This document shows, piece by piece, positions 20,480 through 29,509 of a DNA stretch of 52,500 nucleotides. How positions within the stretch are numbered: position 1 is the stretch's first letter; the number at the start of each line of letters is the position of its first letter. The stretch is from NCBI GenBank assembly GCA_963575745.1, contig CAUYUJ010020597.1, positions 1-52,500 of the forward strand. Reading direction: 5' to 3'. The position numbers were made by a program, and so were the translations under genes. Below the pieces are notes generated by a model, which saw nothing but the letters and a program-made list of their open reading frames with translations, was not told where the DNA came from and ran no database searches. This DNA comes from Prorocentrum cordatum. Its lineage: Eukaryota; Sar; Dinophyceae; Prorocentrales; Prorocentraceae.

Positions 20480-21150
20480 AAGGAAGGGCCTCCTGGGAGC
20501 CTCTTGGGGCACTCCTGGGGTCTCCTGAGAGCTTCCTGGGGGCCTCTTGAAGGCCTCCTGGGGGCTTCCTTGGGCCTCTTGGGGGCCTTTGGAAGGCTCC
20601 TTAAGAGGCTCTTGGGCCGTCTTAGGGCGTTCCTGGCTCCTCTTGCCCCGTCCGAAGCCGTCTTGGGGCGCCTTTGGGCGGACTTGGGGCCCTCTTGGGA
20701 CGCTTCACGGCCGTCTTGGAAGTCTCTTGGGCCGTCGTGGGGCCCTCTTGGAGCCGTCTTGGGGTCCTCTCGGGCTGTCTCGGGGCCCTCTTGGGCCGTC
20801 TCGGCGCCATCTTCAGGGCGTCTCAAGCCGTCTTGCGGCTATCCTGGGAACATTTTGCGCCGTCTTGGGCCGTCTGAAGCCCGAACACGAGCGAACGCCC
20901 AACTCCTTCAAAAAACCGAGGGAACATCAATGGGGTCTGCCTCTTCGGGCTCTCCCAGAGGTCCTCTTGGAGGTCTCGTGGGTCGCCTTGGAGGCCTCTT
21001 GAAGGCCTCTTAGGGGCTTCTTGTGCCGTCTTGGGCCATCTGCGGCCGTCCTGCGTGCATCTTGGGCCGCCGTGGAGACATCTTGGGGCCATCTTGGGCT
21101 CTCTTGGTGCCATCTTAGCCGTCTTGGCGGCCATCTCGGCAGTCTTGGAG
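20480..21150. repeat. degenerate TCTTGGGGCC array (module Y)
   Basis: Irregular 10-21 bp units around cttggggc and gccgtcttggg. A non-repetitive island at about 20876-20960 (gcccgaacacgagcgaacgc ... ctcttcgggct) recurs in related arrays at 38651, 43084 and 43451. Non-coding. Confidence 0.8.
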
Positions 21151-21287
21151 GTCATTTCGAACCTACCTTGGGCGAGGCAGCCGACGGGGGACACCTTTTC
21201 CGCGCGGCCAGCGGGATGGGCCGAGATTCACCATGACAATTTTGAAATCACCAAAGCATGCAATAATTTGGCACGCCGCGCACCGCT

Positions 21288-21293
21288 GTGGCA
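21288..21293. repeat. target-site duplication, left (gtggca)
   Basis: gtggca precedes the 5' LTR and follows the 3' LTR at 36928-36933. An uninterrupted relative of the target (cccctgtggcaagccac) lies at 39031-39047, which shows where the element inserted in module X. Confidence 0.8.
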
Positions 21294-21545
21294 CTCTAAG
21301 GTGAGCTGGGTGTTGCATGTGAGTGGGAACGAGCGTGCATCAGCGGCTGCGTGGCTCAAAGCGGCCGGCCGCCCAGATCTGACTACACCTCAGCGCGAGG
21401 TGTATTATTTGCCATCGATACCAAAATTGCTTGAGATGGCTCGCCTCCTGCTACTGGGACTATCGTTACTACGGTACAACAGAGCTGGAACTGGGCTTCG
21501 CCTAAGGCGAAGCTGCTGGTTGGGCCTCCCAACCCTTTTCAAACT
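21294..21545 (+). repeat. 5' LTR
   Basis: 252 bp, aligned without gaps to 36676-36927 with 18 mismatches. The termini are ctctaa...caaact rather than TG...CA. Two small hairpins are conserved in both LTRs: cacctc-n5-gaggtg, and gcttcgcc-n3-ggcgaagc at 21495-21513. The end is fixed by the primer site that follows. Confidence 0.9.
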
Positions 21546-21557
21546 TGGTAGCGGAGC
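21546..21557 (+). promoter_or_regulatory. primer-binding site for initiator Met tRNA
   Basis: tggtagcggagc directly follows the LTR. It differs at one position from the complement of the conserved 3' end of eukaryotic initiator Met tRNA (tggtagcagagc), the usual primer of copia elements. Confidence 0.75.
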
Positions 21558-21663
21558 TGGCCTATGGTGGTCAGCTCTAGCTCTACTTCTCACCATCCAC
21601 GGCACTATCTGGTGGACTACTGACGTGGTGGAACATCAGGGTGCAGTGGGTTTGCGCGGAGGA

Positions 21664-21676
21664 ATGTATATAAGTA
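21664..21676 (+). promoter_or_regulatory. TATA-like sequence downstream of the 5' LTR
   Basis: atgtatataagta lies about 120 bp inside the element and 315 bp before the Gag start. A canonical promoter should lie in the LTR, and dinoflagellate promoters often lack TATA, so its function is uncertain. Confidence 0.3.
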
Positions 21677-21980
21677 CGCAACATAGCAAGGACACTCGCA
21701 GTGACACCTCTGCTCACGCGGAGGCCTCTTACTTTCGTCCTGCATCTCTGCGCTACTATACTCCTGAAGTCCACCCACCTACTCCAATGTGAAACTTCTT
21801 CCAATACATTTTGCATGGGAATATGCGATACGACATTGAGCCGCCTCCACCCCCGCGCAGGCTTACGACCACATGCCGCAAACCCAACCAGCTACATCCG
21901 ACTACGACCTGTGAGGCCATTGGATTGGTATTACTATCTCTGGGCTCACATGGGTCGCTATTGGGTGTGCGGTAGGGCAT

Positions 21981-22487
21981 ATGCGTGGCGGAGACGACAC
22001 AAGAACAACTGGCCCCCATTGGGACCCGTCCAGTCAAGTACCTTTCTGCGAATTCGCCCGCGAGGTGCATGCCTGGATCAACGTGACTACAGGCAACATG
22101 ACGCCCTCCCAACAAGCTGCAGCCTTGCAGCGAGGATTGGGGAGCCTCGCACGGATGATAGTTATGAGAGTTCCTCCAGCAGTTACCATTTTCGGCGTTG
22201 ACATAGGTGGCCGCCATACCGATGGCGTCACCTACATCATGTTCCTCTTAAGTACGAAGTTCGAGAACCTAGAAGAGGAAAGCCAACTCATCTCTGGTAC
22301 AGCACTCATTGACTTCCGCGTCCATGCGGGAAAACGGATCGACCAGATTGTGGCACACTTCGAGATAGTCCGCTATGAAGCTGAAACGGCAGACTTTAGC
22401 ATCCCCAACTTCCAAATTCTGCCAGTTATTTTATTCAGAGCCCTTGGATTGGGGACATCGCGTGCACAGCAACTCCGCAGCCACTAA
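21981..22487 (+). CDS. gag: Gag-like capsid domain
   Basis: 168 residues starting at the ATG followed by RGGDDTRTT. Features of copia Gag are an early HWDPS segment, a Trp-containing amphipathic helix (EFAREVHAWI), QQAAALQRGLGSLAR, a YIMFLLSTKF helix with an ExESQLISGTALIDF segment, and an AGKRIDQIVAHFEIVRYEAE helix near 120-140. This is the UBN2-like capsid arrangement that would build the virus-like particle. The frame closes at 22487, and downstream coding resumes in another frame at 22496, so a frameshift separates capsid from nucleocapsid. Confidence 0.7.
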   Translation: MRGGDDTRTTGPHWDPSSQVPFCEFAREVHAWINVTTGNMTPSQQAAALQRGLGSLARMIVMRVPPAVTIFGVDIGGRHTDGVTYIMFLLSTKFENLEEESQLISGTALIDFRVHAGKRIDQIVAHFEIVRYEAETADFSIPNFQILPVILFRALGLGTSRAQQLRSH

Positions 22488-22495
22488 ACCAGCAC

Positions 22496-23224
22496 ATGCC
22501 GAGGGGCCAGCGACAGCTTGACTCTCTACTTGAACGCGTGAGGTCATATGCTCGCATTGCTGAGAGAACCCCGGGCAATATTGGTGGTATTTTCAGTCAC
22601 GGTCACCGAGCCGAGACCTTCCACGTTGAGGCGAACGCAGGGCAACCTGCTCATAACGTCTGGAATGGCGATCCGCAACCAACAGAGACCACTACACTAC
22701 TGGCTCAGAATGGTGGTCCGGCCTCGGGGTCGCAGGGCTCCTGCGCCAGGTTTCGGGGGCCGCCCGACGCGGTGGCCCCTACGCAAGCCACAACCCTAAT
22801 GGGCTTAGCGGGGCAACCTGCTGAGTCCGACTTCGGCTCCGGTATTGGCGCCGACGCGTCTTCGGACGACGAGGCTACTGCCCTTGACTACTCCGATATG
22901 CCCGCGTACCTCGCGGGAGAACAACAGGCGCAATGGTTGTTCTTAGCAGGCCAGAAACAGAAACGCAGGTGGAGGCGATTTATGAAGCAGAAATTTTGTC
23001 AAGTACGGCGTATCGTCCGACGGGCATTCACAGGAAAAGGCAAGGGTCGAGGTAAGGGTAAAGGTAAGCGGCGGCGATTGAATGGCAGAGGCATGTTAGC
23101 ATTCCTAGCATCCCTTACGGGGCCACAGTATGCAGAGGTATTCCTAGGTGCAGGCAGGAAGCCTAGGTACACATCAGGAAAACGAAAAAGGACGCCGGGA
23201 AAACCCGAAGGATGCCAACGGTAA
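22496..23224 (+). CDS. Gag C-terminal basic linker
   Basis: Open frame of 242 codons with a non-ATG or internal start, continuing the Gag polyprotein. It holds two AGQPA hairpin motifs (22637, 22808) and an acidic patch (ASSDDEATALDYSD). A strongly basic KGKGRGKGKGKRRRL stretch at about residues 183-197 is likely to bind RNA. No catalytic motif. Confidence 0.5.
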   Translation: MPRGQRQLDSLLERVRSYARIAERTPGNIGGIFSHGHRAETFHVEANAGQPAHNVWNGDPQPTETTTLLAQNGGPASGSQGSCARFRGPPDAVAPTQATTLMGLAGQPAESDFGSGIGADASSDDEATALDYSDMPAYLAGEQQAQWLFLAGQKQKRRWRRFMKQKFCQVRRIVRRAFTGKGKGRGKGKGKRRRLNGRGMLAFLASLTGPQYAEVFLGAGRKPRYTSGKRKRTPGKPEGCQR

Positions 23225-23489
23225 AACTATGGAGTGTGACATATGCCACAACACACAGTACTTTCGCCGCGAATGCCCTCAGTGCGATGGGAGAGGCAGA
23301 GGTCCGTCGATACATTTGGCTCAAACTGACTCGGATATACAGTCTGTTCACTGGGAGTCACTTTTGGCCGACCCTGCCAATAGCTCAGTTGCAGTTATTA
23401 ACTTCATGGCTGCCAGATTCGAGTGCCAGTATGTCCCTCGAGAATTATGCCGACGGGCTGTTCGAGGAGGTATTCGCTGGCCACAATGA
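23215..23489 (+). pseudogene. Gag zinc knuckle with His to Tyr change
   Basis: Contains CDICHNTQYFRREC at about 23232-23273. The spacing CX2CX4(H)X4C is that of a retroviral-type zinc knuckle, but the His position is Tyr (TAC for CAC). A further CDGRG follows. The knuckle would pack genomic RNA, and this copy probably cannot bind zinc normally. It lies in a different frame from the preceding basic linker. Confidence 0.7.
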
Positions 23490-24126
23490 GATCGATCTGG
23501 CAGACTGGCTGGGCGTACCCATCGCGGGGCAACCTGCTGATATTGAATTTGTCGAGGAACTTCCACATGCCCGCCGAAGGAGATGACGAAATGGCGGGGG
23601 CGCCCGCGGATTCAGAAGTCACAATTCCTGCAACAGCGGAGGAAATATAGTTGATACTTTATCCTCGGGTTATTGGCAACCCGACAAACATGGAATTGAA
23701 TGATGACCCTCTGCGGGGAAACCAGCGAGATGTTAGCGATCTGTCTGAACGCATTCATTGCGAGCTCGGCCGCGGCGAAGGATTTCAACATGCATTCGCA
23801 GCTTCGGACCGCTCCATGAGCCGCCAGGAGCGATCGGCAAGCCGCCAGTCCTGGAGACGCAAGTATCGCGCCGACGACGATGACGAATAATGGGAAGATG
23901 ACGCGCGTCTTTTACGTCGCGGTCGGGTCCGCAGCGGCTCGCCCGACCGTGCGCGCGCGCTCCAGTGGCGCTCGCTCTAGCGGCCTTCAGCGCCCTCATC
24001 TTCCTAATGCGAGGGGGCCAAGGGCCCCTCCATGGAAGGTCAATGGACCTGGCGCTTCCCCGATGGGAGGGTGGGGTGGGTGGGTGGGGGTGGGTGGGGG
24101 GGGGTGGGTGGTGGTGGTGTGGGGGT

Positions 24127-24159
<33 letters not shown>

Positions 24160-24370
24160 GTCTGCGGGGGCGCCCGCCTCCAGGGGAAGAACCTCGCGAA
24201 TAATATCCAGCGCGCGAAATACAGCGCCTTTGTCAGCTACTCGGATGCTGGATTGGCTCGCCAACACATAGACCCAGATACACTGCAACAATGGTTGGGC
24301 AAGGGTTGGACTGAGCACCAGATTCGTCACTGGTGTTCTCTTCGCAAGGCTGACCGAAATGAATAAGGGA
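23420..24370 (+). pseudogene. broken linker region of the element, no known domain
   Basis: Short ORFs in changing frames. AGQPA at 23524 and AGAPA at 23594 and 24164 are hairpin motifs. An Arg/Ser/Asp-rich tail (SRQERSASRQSWRRKYRADD) ends at 23890. A G-run at about 24060-24158 (ggggtggg, then a run of about 28 G) interrupts coding and could form a quadruplex. Downstream, about 24220-24366 encodes a short helical segment (DPDTLQQWLGKGWTEHQIRH). Function unknown. Confidence 0.5.
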
Positions 24371-24420
24371 AGGTCATTCGCTCAAAAAGGACAGGGGCCG
24401 TCAAAGCACAAGAAACCCTT

Positions 24421-24984
24421 ATGAAGCGCGACCTCAAGAGGGCCATCATCGAGGAGCGGAGACTTCGCAGAGGCGTTGATTGCACGTGCTTCGAGTGTGC
24501 CGACCACAGGCTCGGCCGCCCCATGAGACGCCCATCAAAGAGCCCCAACTCCCGCAAGACACCGTGGGTCTGGTTTCGCGGTGATGGTCGGGGTTGCTGT
24601 GCCGATCCAAATGCAACGCCATGGAGCGATCAGTTGACGGAAGACGACTACACACAAGCTGCATCCCAAGAAATACCCCAATCTCTTAAGATATGGAATA
24701 ATATCCCACCTGTTCATTATCCAAAAATATTCAACCGCGATTGCAATGCGGGGAAACCTGCTTCGTCCATGCCAGAAGAAGACGACCAGAAAGGAGATGA
24801 TGAAGCTGAAGATATTGCCGAAGCGGTATACCCCACGGCAGAAGCTCCTGAAGGGTACGCCTCGGACTACTCCGACGCCCTCTCCACTGTCACGGGCGTC
24901 ACTTACAATGCGGACACCCCCATTGACCTTAAGACATGGATCTTTCCCCAAAAAGACGGGTCGTCTATCGTGCTGGACCTGTAG
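24421..24984 (+). CDS. hypothetical linker protein of the element
   Basis: 187 codons from an ATG. The N-terminus is basic (MKRDLKRAIIEERRLRR), followed by CTCFEC at about 22-27 and a later GCC, possibly a small metal site. The C-terminal half is acidic (MPEEDDQKGDDEAEDIAE) with AGKPA at 24748-24761. Not recognised. Confidence 0.4.
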   Translation: MKRDLKRAIIEERRLRRGVDCTCFECADHRLGRPMRRPSKSPNSRKTPWVWFRGDGRGCCADPNATPWSDQLTEDDYTQAASQEIPQSLKIWNNIPPVHYPKIFNRDCNAGKPASSMPEEDDQKGDDEAEDIAEAVYPTAEAPEGYASDYSDALSTVTGVTYNADTPIDLKTWIFPQKDGSSIVLDL

Positions 24985-25250
24985 GTTGGGTAGAGACCAT
25001 CATTTTAATAAGGCTTAGCTCTGACAACTATGACCTGGCCGTCAGGGGAAAGGCCACTATCGGGAACATGGCATTCAGAAAGCCTGATGGTGTGGACCTT
25101 TACCCTGGCAGAGGGCCCGTGCGATATGGGCCATGGATACCTGCATGGGGCAACGCCGAAAGCACCTCCTCCCAAGCCGAAGACAGATCCGCCTATTGAT
25201 ATTTCTCCATCGTCGGTTTCGTCGAGTCAGTCTTAGTCACTCGGACCTGA

Positions 25251-25372
25251 TCAGCTCAGACCACCGCCTAGACAGAATGAGAGGAAAGCCCAGATGACCC
25301 CAATCCTGGAGATAGCAAGCAACAACGACCTGCTGGGCAACCTGCTGATCGACGTCGATCCAGAGGACCAGC
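25251..25372 (+). pseudogene. broken linker, no domain
   Basis: Coding-like sequence with frame changes. At 25332-25345 the DNA resembles the hairpin motif, but it is read in another phase and carries a stem mismatch. Confidence 0.35.
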
Positions 25373-25373
25373 A

Positions 25374-26297
25374 GTGGCCGCCGCAGCAGCTGCATTTCAA
25401 GGCGCCATCACTCCTACTCCGAAGGACCCTGCGCCACGTCGCGGCCCTATACCTGGCCGGACACACGGGACTGGCTGTGCGCCGACGCTGGAGGGATCAT
25501 CGATGGATGCTTCTTCATCACGGCGTGGTGCCGATAAGAGGCTATTGGGAACAACGTCAAAGGCATCAGGGGCAGCTCCCAAAGATAAGATTTGCGAGTA
25601 TTACAACATCAATGAGGAGAAACGTCAGGATTTCGACATCAGTACACCGCCAAATACCCCTCGGACGCCCAGAGGATCCGCAGGCGCTGCCTCGTCATCG
25701 GCAGGTGCCCGCGCACCTGCAGCATCGGCGGCAGATCAGAGTTCTGCGGGGAAACGTGCTCTTCCTTGGGAAATGCCCTTTGAATGCCGACAGTATTGGG
25801 ACTGTATACCCACCACCAGGCGTATGAAGATCAACCCAGTATATCACCCCCGTAATGATGACGGGTCTGATCGATACATCGCGGTGGAATGCGACATCCA
25901 GGATGCCGCCGTCATTGCCGATAAGGGTGCTCTTGCGCGCCAGGTTGTGCGTAATATCCAACGTAGGCGCCCGGCGCTCGCGTATCTGTCCGAGAAGACC
26001 GACTTGGTGGGGATCTTTCCAGCAGACAGAGTTGTTGGTCCAAATTTGACATACGAGGAGCAGCGCTGCAGCTCAGAATGGCTTACTACTGCTACTCGCC
26101 ACAAATCATTTCACAACAACCGCCTCTCTGATTGGTTTCTGAGAGCAGTGCCGTCCTTCGACGAATTCGATGGATGGGTGGAGCTCTCAGGGCTGCTTAA
26201 TAAGTGGCCACCTGAGGGATGTGATCGTTACCGCCCGAAGACCTGGAGACTGTCCGGCGTTATCTCAGCAACCGCCAGTGGGCACATCAAGCATTAA
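25374..26297 (+). pseudogene. unknown domain followed by the N-terminal part of the Tpt1/KptA-like domain
   Basis: 307 codons. Residues 1-130 are Ala/Pro/Ser-rich and include a 20-nt perfect hairpin (25701-25720, 8-bp stem). Residues about 130-240 (WEMPFECRQYWDCIPTTRRM ... YLSEKTDLVGIFPAD) look folded but are not recognised. Residues about 243-285 (FHNNRLSDWFLRAV, FDEFDGWVELSGLL) match the winged-helix start of Tpt1/KptA RNA 2'-phosphotransferases, whose consensus is LSxxLRH...DGWvxvxdLL. The His of the catalytic Arg-His pair is Ala here. From about residue 285 the frame is lost and the domain continues in the frame of 26300. Confidence 0.6.
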
Positions 26298-26979
26298 TTG
26301 TGCGGAACTTGATTGGCGTGGTCGACGGCGCTGGGATGCAGAAAAACAGGCTCCAGGTCAAGAAGTGTAAGTTCGCCACTGAGATGTGCGAGACATATTT
26401 CATGCGCCCAAGTAATGGACACAGCAGTCCTGGGATAAAATGCCCTGAGTCACTGTATATGAGGATGGCGGATTTGATTATTCAGGTGCACCTCGTTATT
26501 TCATTCATGGTACCCAATGGGAAAATATCCCGAATATACTTCGCATAGGGCTGTCATGCCGTGCCGGCGACACCATCAAGAGAAAAGGCGCACAGTTTGT
26601 TCATGCTTGCCCATATTTTCCCGGTGACAACAGAATCCAGTCCGGCCTGCGCGTCGACTCCGAAGTATTGATTATGGTAAGTCTGAAAAACCTGCTTCGT
26701 GATAATATAGCTATTTGGCGCTCAGCAAATGATATTATAATGTCGGTGGGCCACAGCGGCATAATTCCTCCGACTCACATCGTCCAGCTTATAGGCATTC
26801 TGCCCAACGATAAATGCAGGTATAACCGCGTGGGACATGTATGGGCCACTCCCTTGTACCTGTGGGACAACGATCAGAAATATCAGAGACATGATCTTTC
26901 CATCGACGATGTGTACGAATCTCAAAATGATGCATCATCGTTGGAAGACTGGTGTACTCCACCCCCCCCTACAATTTGA
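26225..26979 (+). pseudogene. Tpt1/KptA-like RNA 2'-phosphotransferase domain, main part, frameshifted
   Basis: Members of this family remove a 2'-phosphate from RNA splice junctions using NAD. Motifs appear in family order over two frames. In frame 26300: MQKNRLQVKKC, then MRPSNGHSSPGIKCPESLY, matching the RxxxGHS signature with its Arg. After a frame change near 26460: GAPRYFIHGTQWENIPNILR (HGT motif), FVHACPYFPGD, QSGLRVDSEVLIMVSLKNLL, WRSANDIIMSVGHSGIIPPT (the closing SxNxxIxxxGxxGxIPPxyI motif). The tail to 26979 is acidic. Two frameshifts and the missing N-terminal His indicate an inactive copy. The position between Gag and protease, with hairpin motifs on both sides, argues that it belongs to the element. 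Confidence 0.8.
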
Positions 26980-27746
26980 AGTGTTCCGAACCGACGCCCA
27001 TCCAGGAGGTCGAGTTCTCTGCGGTATTTATGCTGCAAGAAGGGTATCAAGCGGGGGCACCTTCAGGGGGATCTGACGGATCATGGATTCAGGCCCAGAG
27101 TGCGGACGTGACTGGTCTGACATCGAGTGGAAGTGCTCCCACCGACATGCTCTGCGCCAGCGATCCGTGGCGTGCCCAGACGCAGCAGCTGCCAGTACCT
27201 GCAGGGCAACCTGCGTCGTTTGCACCTATGAGTAGGGCCTCAACTCCTTTTGGGACTCCACATTGTGCTGGGAGCACCAACAGCCTACAGGCAAGGCTCC
27301 AAAGCATTCGGATTGACCCGCAGCTCCACCAGGCTTTGCAGGCGACATCGCCATTCGCATCGCCGCGTCCACATGCGGGGCAACCTGCTTTCCCTGACCA
27401 CCGCGCTGCGCAGAGGACCGAGAGTTTGGTTGGTCAGCAAGAGTGGATGTGCCGGCAAATGCGCGAGGCCGCGCAGAGCATGCGCAGGGGCGGCGTCGAC
27501 CTCCCTGGCGCTACCTGCGGACCCAAATCCATCACTGGACATTCCCAATCGGGACGGATACGTGCCAGCATTTTTCAGTCATCCGACATGCGATCCGACA
27601 GCTGCAGAGCGCCCTCAGCACCACCGATGGACTTCCCATTATATCCTGACTACCATGCTCAGGTGACGGTAACCTTCGCGTGGGAACGCAGCCGGAGAAT
27701 CCGTGTGCACGGGCGACAGCCGACGACTTCTATCAGCCTCAGTTGA
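26952..27746 (+). CDS. Gln/Pro/Ser-rich linker of the element
   Basis: 264 codons overlapping the end of the Tpt1-like frame. It contains AGAPS at 27051 (imperfect hairpin), AGQPA at 27201 and AGQPA at 27375. Composition is Ala/Ser/Pro/Gln-rich with predicted disorder and a helical MCRQMREAAQSMRRG segment. No enzyme motif. Confidence 0.4.
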   Translation: MYSTPPYNLKCSEPTPIQEVEFSAVFMLQEGYQAGAPSGGSDGSWIQAQSADVTGLTSSGSAPTDMLCASDPWRAQTQQLPVPAGQPASFAPMSRASTPFGTPHCAGSTNSLQARLQSIRIDPQLHQALQATSPFASPRPHAGQPAFPDHRAAQRTESLVGQQEWMCRQMREAAQSMRRGGVDLPGATCGPKSITGHSQSGRIRASIFQSSDMRSDSCRAPSAPPMDFPLYPDYHAQVTVTFAWERSRRIRVHGRQPTTSISLS

Positions 27747-28338
27747 CGCGCGGCTCTGGTTGCACGTCAGGTGTGCTGGGCCAGATTCCTCATTATGGAT
27801 ATTTGGCTACCCCTATGGAATCAGATGTGACTCAACAGGCCCCCGGCCTGGTAGCGCCATCATCCATGGAGGAGTTGCGCCCAGAGATTCTGTCCATTCA
27901 CGAGGCGCAGCAGGCCGACCTCTCAATGCGATTGGCCCGCCAGCGTCGCAATCGTGAGCGTCAGGCGAACAGGATGCTGGGTCGCGCGGGGCAACCTGCT
28001 ACTCCAATCACAGCAGGGGCACCTGCATTTAACCTGGCAGCACTTGCAGCCATGCAGCCACCGACGGTTCCACCGATCCAGTATGAGGTTGGTGAAGCCA
28101 CTCTGGAGCGCCAGACGCGTATCAGGCCATCGGCAACGCCGCCGGTCATCAGCGACGGTGACTTTAACAAGTGTGCCAAATGCCTGGACCACTTCATGCA
28201 TCGCGACAAGGTGTGGGGGCTTCATTGTGGTCATATTCCATGCGCAGTGCTGGGGCCGAGTTGCGCACGCTCGTGTGGACAGACAGTTGGCTGGCACTAT
28301 GGAGGGTGCTGCAACTGAGGCGCCCTGTGCTATTTGCA
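27680..28338 (+). pseudogene. RING-H2-like zinc finger, frameshifted
   Basis: A helical segment (SIHEAQQADLSMRLARQRRN) and two hairpin motifs (27986, 28013) precede the finger. The finger starts with CAKC (28172-28183) and continues to HCGH in the frame of 27680. After a frameshift, FHAQC and finally CAIC (28326-28337) follow in the frame of 27954. The combined pattern Cx2C...C-x-H-x2-H-x2-C...Cx2C fits RING-H2, the E2-binding fold of ubiquitin ligases. Ubiquitin-ligase activity is inferred only. Confidence 0.6.
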
Positions 28339-28793
28339 GGGGCGTTGGTCTAATCGCAGCTGAGTTTAATTGTGCCCTTGTTGGAGATCAGGGTGCAGCA
28401 AATCGTCGTGGAGAAATATTTCAAGGGGCTAACGAACTCAGGGACCTTCGCGAAGAGATTAACCGCATCACGGCGATGATGGTGAACAGCGCGGCAGTTT
28501 CCACAACAACACCTGCAGGGCAACCCGCTTCATCAGCCAATGCGGTGCTGGCGACGGAAGCTACCGCGCCTGCTCTGGATACGCCTGTGCCATTAATAGC
28601 GGAAGCGGTCAACGCTGCAGGGGCACCTGCTGCGACTGCACCTGCCGCGTTGCCGGCCAACGATATGTGGCTGAGGCGTATGGGGAGAGCCGCCGCGAGG
28701 AGCTCGCAGTGGCTTCAAGCTCCGCGTACCCACATGCCAAGACACCCGCCCGCGCAGCCAGCGCAGGACGGAGAGCCCGGTGAGCGTGCGTAG
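28339..28793 (+). CDS. coiled-coil and Ala-rich linker downstream of the RING finger
   Basis: Continues the frame of 27954. A short coiled coil (GANELRDLREEINRITAMM) directly follows the finger, as in many RING proteins. Hairpin motifs occur at 28515 (AGQPA) and 28617 (AGAPA), in Ala/Pro/Thr-rich sequence. Confidence 0.5.
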
Positions 28794-29436
28794 CGGCGTC
28801 AGTGCGATATCCGAGCACGACATGCTACGTAGTGTGTTGATGGTGAACACAGATGGCCAGATAGGCCTGCGGGCTGACGAGGATACGTTCATGAACGTGC
28901 CGCTCGCATCTGCACCGCGCCCGCGCATGCATGACGAGTATCCTGCGGCCTGGATTTCCGAGAAGAGCCCCGTTGCAGAGGGGGAGGCCCGCGGATGCAT
29001 GAACGTCTTCACGTCTCTGACAAGGAACGATTGGGTGTTGGAGCAGAGGCGCCGCAAGGGTGGTATGTATGGTACGACGCTGTCTGCGGTGCCCGGAATT
29101 TTCGGAGAACGCCATGAACTGGCCCTGGCCGCGAACAGTGGGACCATGGTGGATGGAATGCTGACAATCCTTCTGGACATCGGCAGCAACAGCAACAGCA
29201 TTGGTCTAAAACCGGCGCAGACATTTGGACGGGCATCCCGCTCCCATGGGCGCGACATCGAGATCGAGAAGCTGAACTTGCCGAAGAGGCTCTACGTGTC
29301 GGAGGTGGGACATAGCGCCGCTGTGTGCGACAATTTCTTGCACTGCGAAATTGCGCGCAAAGAAATAGGAGATCCGGCGGGGGCGCCTGCTGTGCCGAGA
29401 CTTGACACCTACTTCGCTAACGTGGCTGAGGGTTGA
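28780..29436 (+). CDS. retropepsin-like aspartic protease domain
   Basis: 218 codons. The active-site loop is ILLDIGSNSNSIGL at about residues 128-141 (about 29161-29203), with DIGS where DTGS/DSGS is usual. A later LYVSEVGHSAAVC strand matches the flap/second-loop region of dinoflagellate copia proteases. AGAPA hairpin motif at 29377. The protease would cleave the polyprotein. Homologous sequence appears to continue past the stop (29437) in other frames to about 29640. Confidence 0.65.
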   Translation: MSVRSGVSAISEHDMLRSVLMVNTDGQIGLRADEDTFMNVPLASAPRPRMHDEYPAAWISEKSPVAEGEARGCMNVFTSLTRNDWVLEQRRRKGGMYGTTLSAVPGIFGERHELALAANSGTMVDGMLTILLDIGSNSNSIGLKPAQTFGRASRSHGRDIEIEKLNLPKRLYVSEVGHSAAVCDNFLHCEIARKEIGDPAGAPAVPRLDTYFANVAEG

Positions 29437-29509
29437 GGGGGGGATCTCCTTGCTATCCTGGGTCTGAGGAGTATGTCTAACATGGGGGCTGATCCTTGAG
29501 CAGGGGCGC

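Noticed and set aside
23311-23331. Second spliced-leader relic (catttggctcaaac)
   Set aside because: Only about ten bases match and it lies inside the Gag zinc-knuckle frame.
25332-25345. Further copy of the 14-nt hairpin
   Set aside because: One stem mismatch, and read in a different codon phase (LGNLL), so probably chance.
26225-26979. Host tRNA 2'-phosphotransferase gene inserted by chance
   Set aside because: It is flanked on both sides by element linkers with the same hairpin motifs and lies between Gag and protease in the same orientation. A capture event remains possible and is stated as such.
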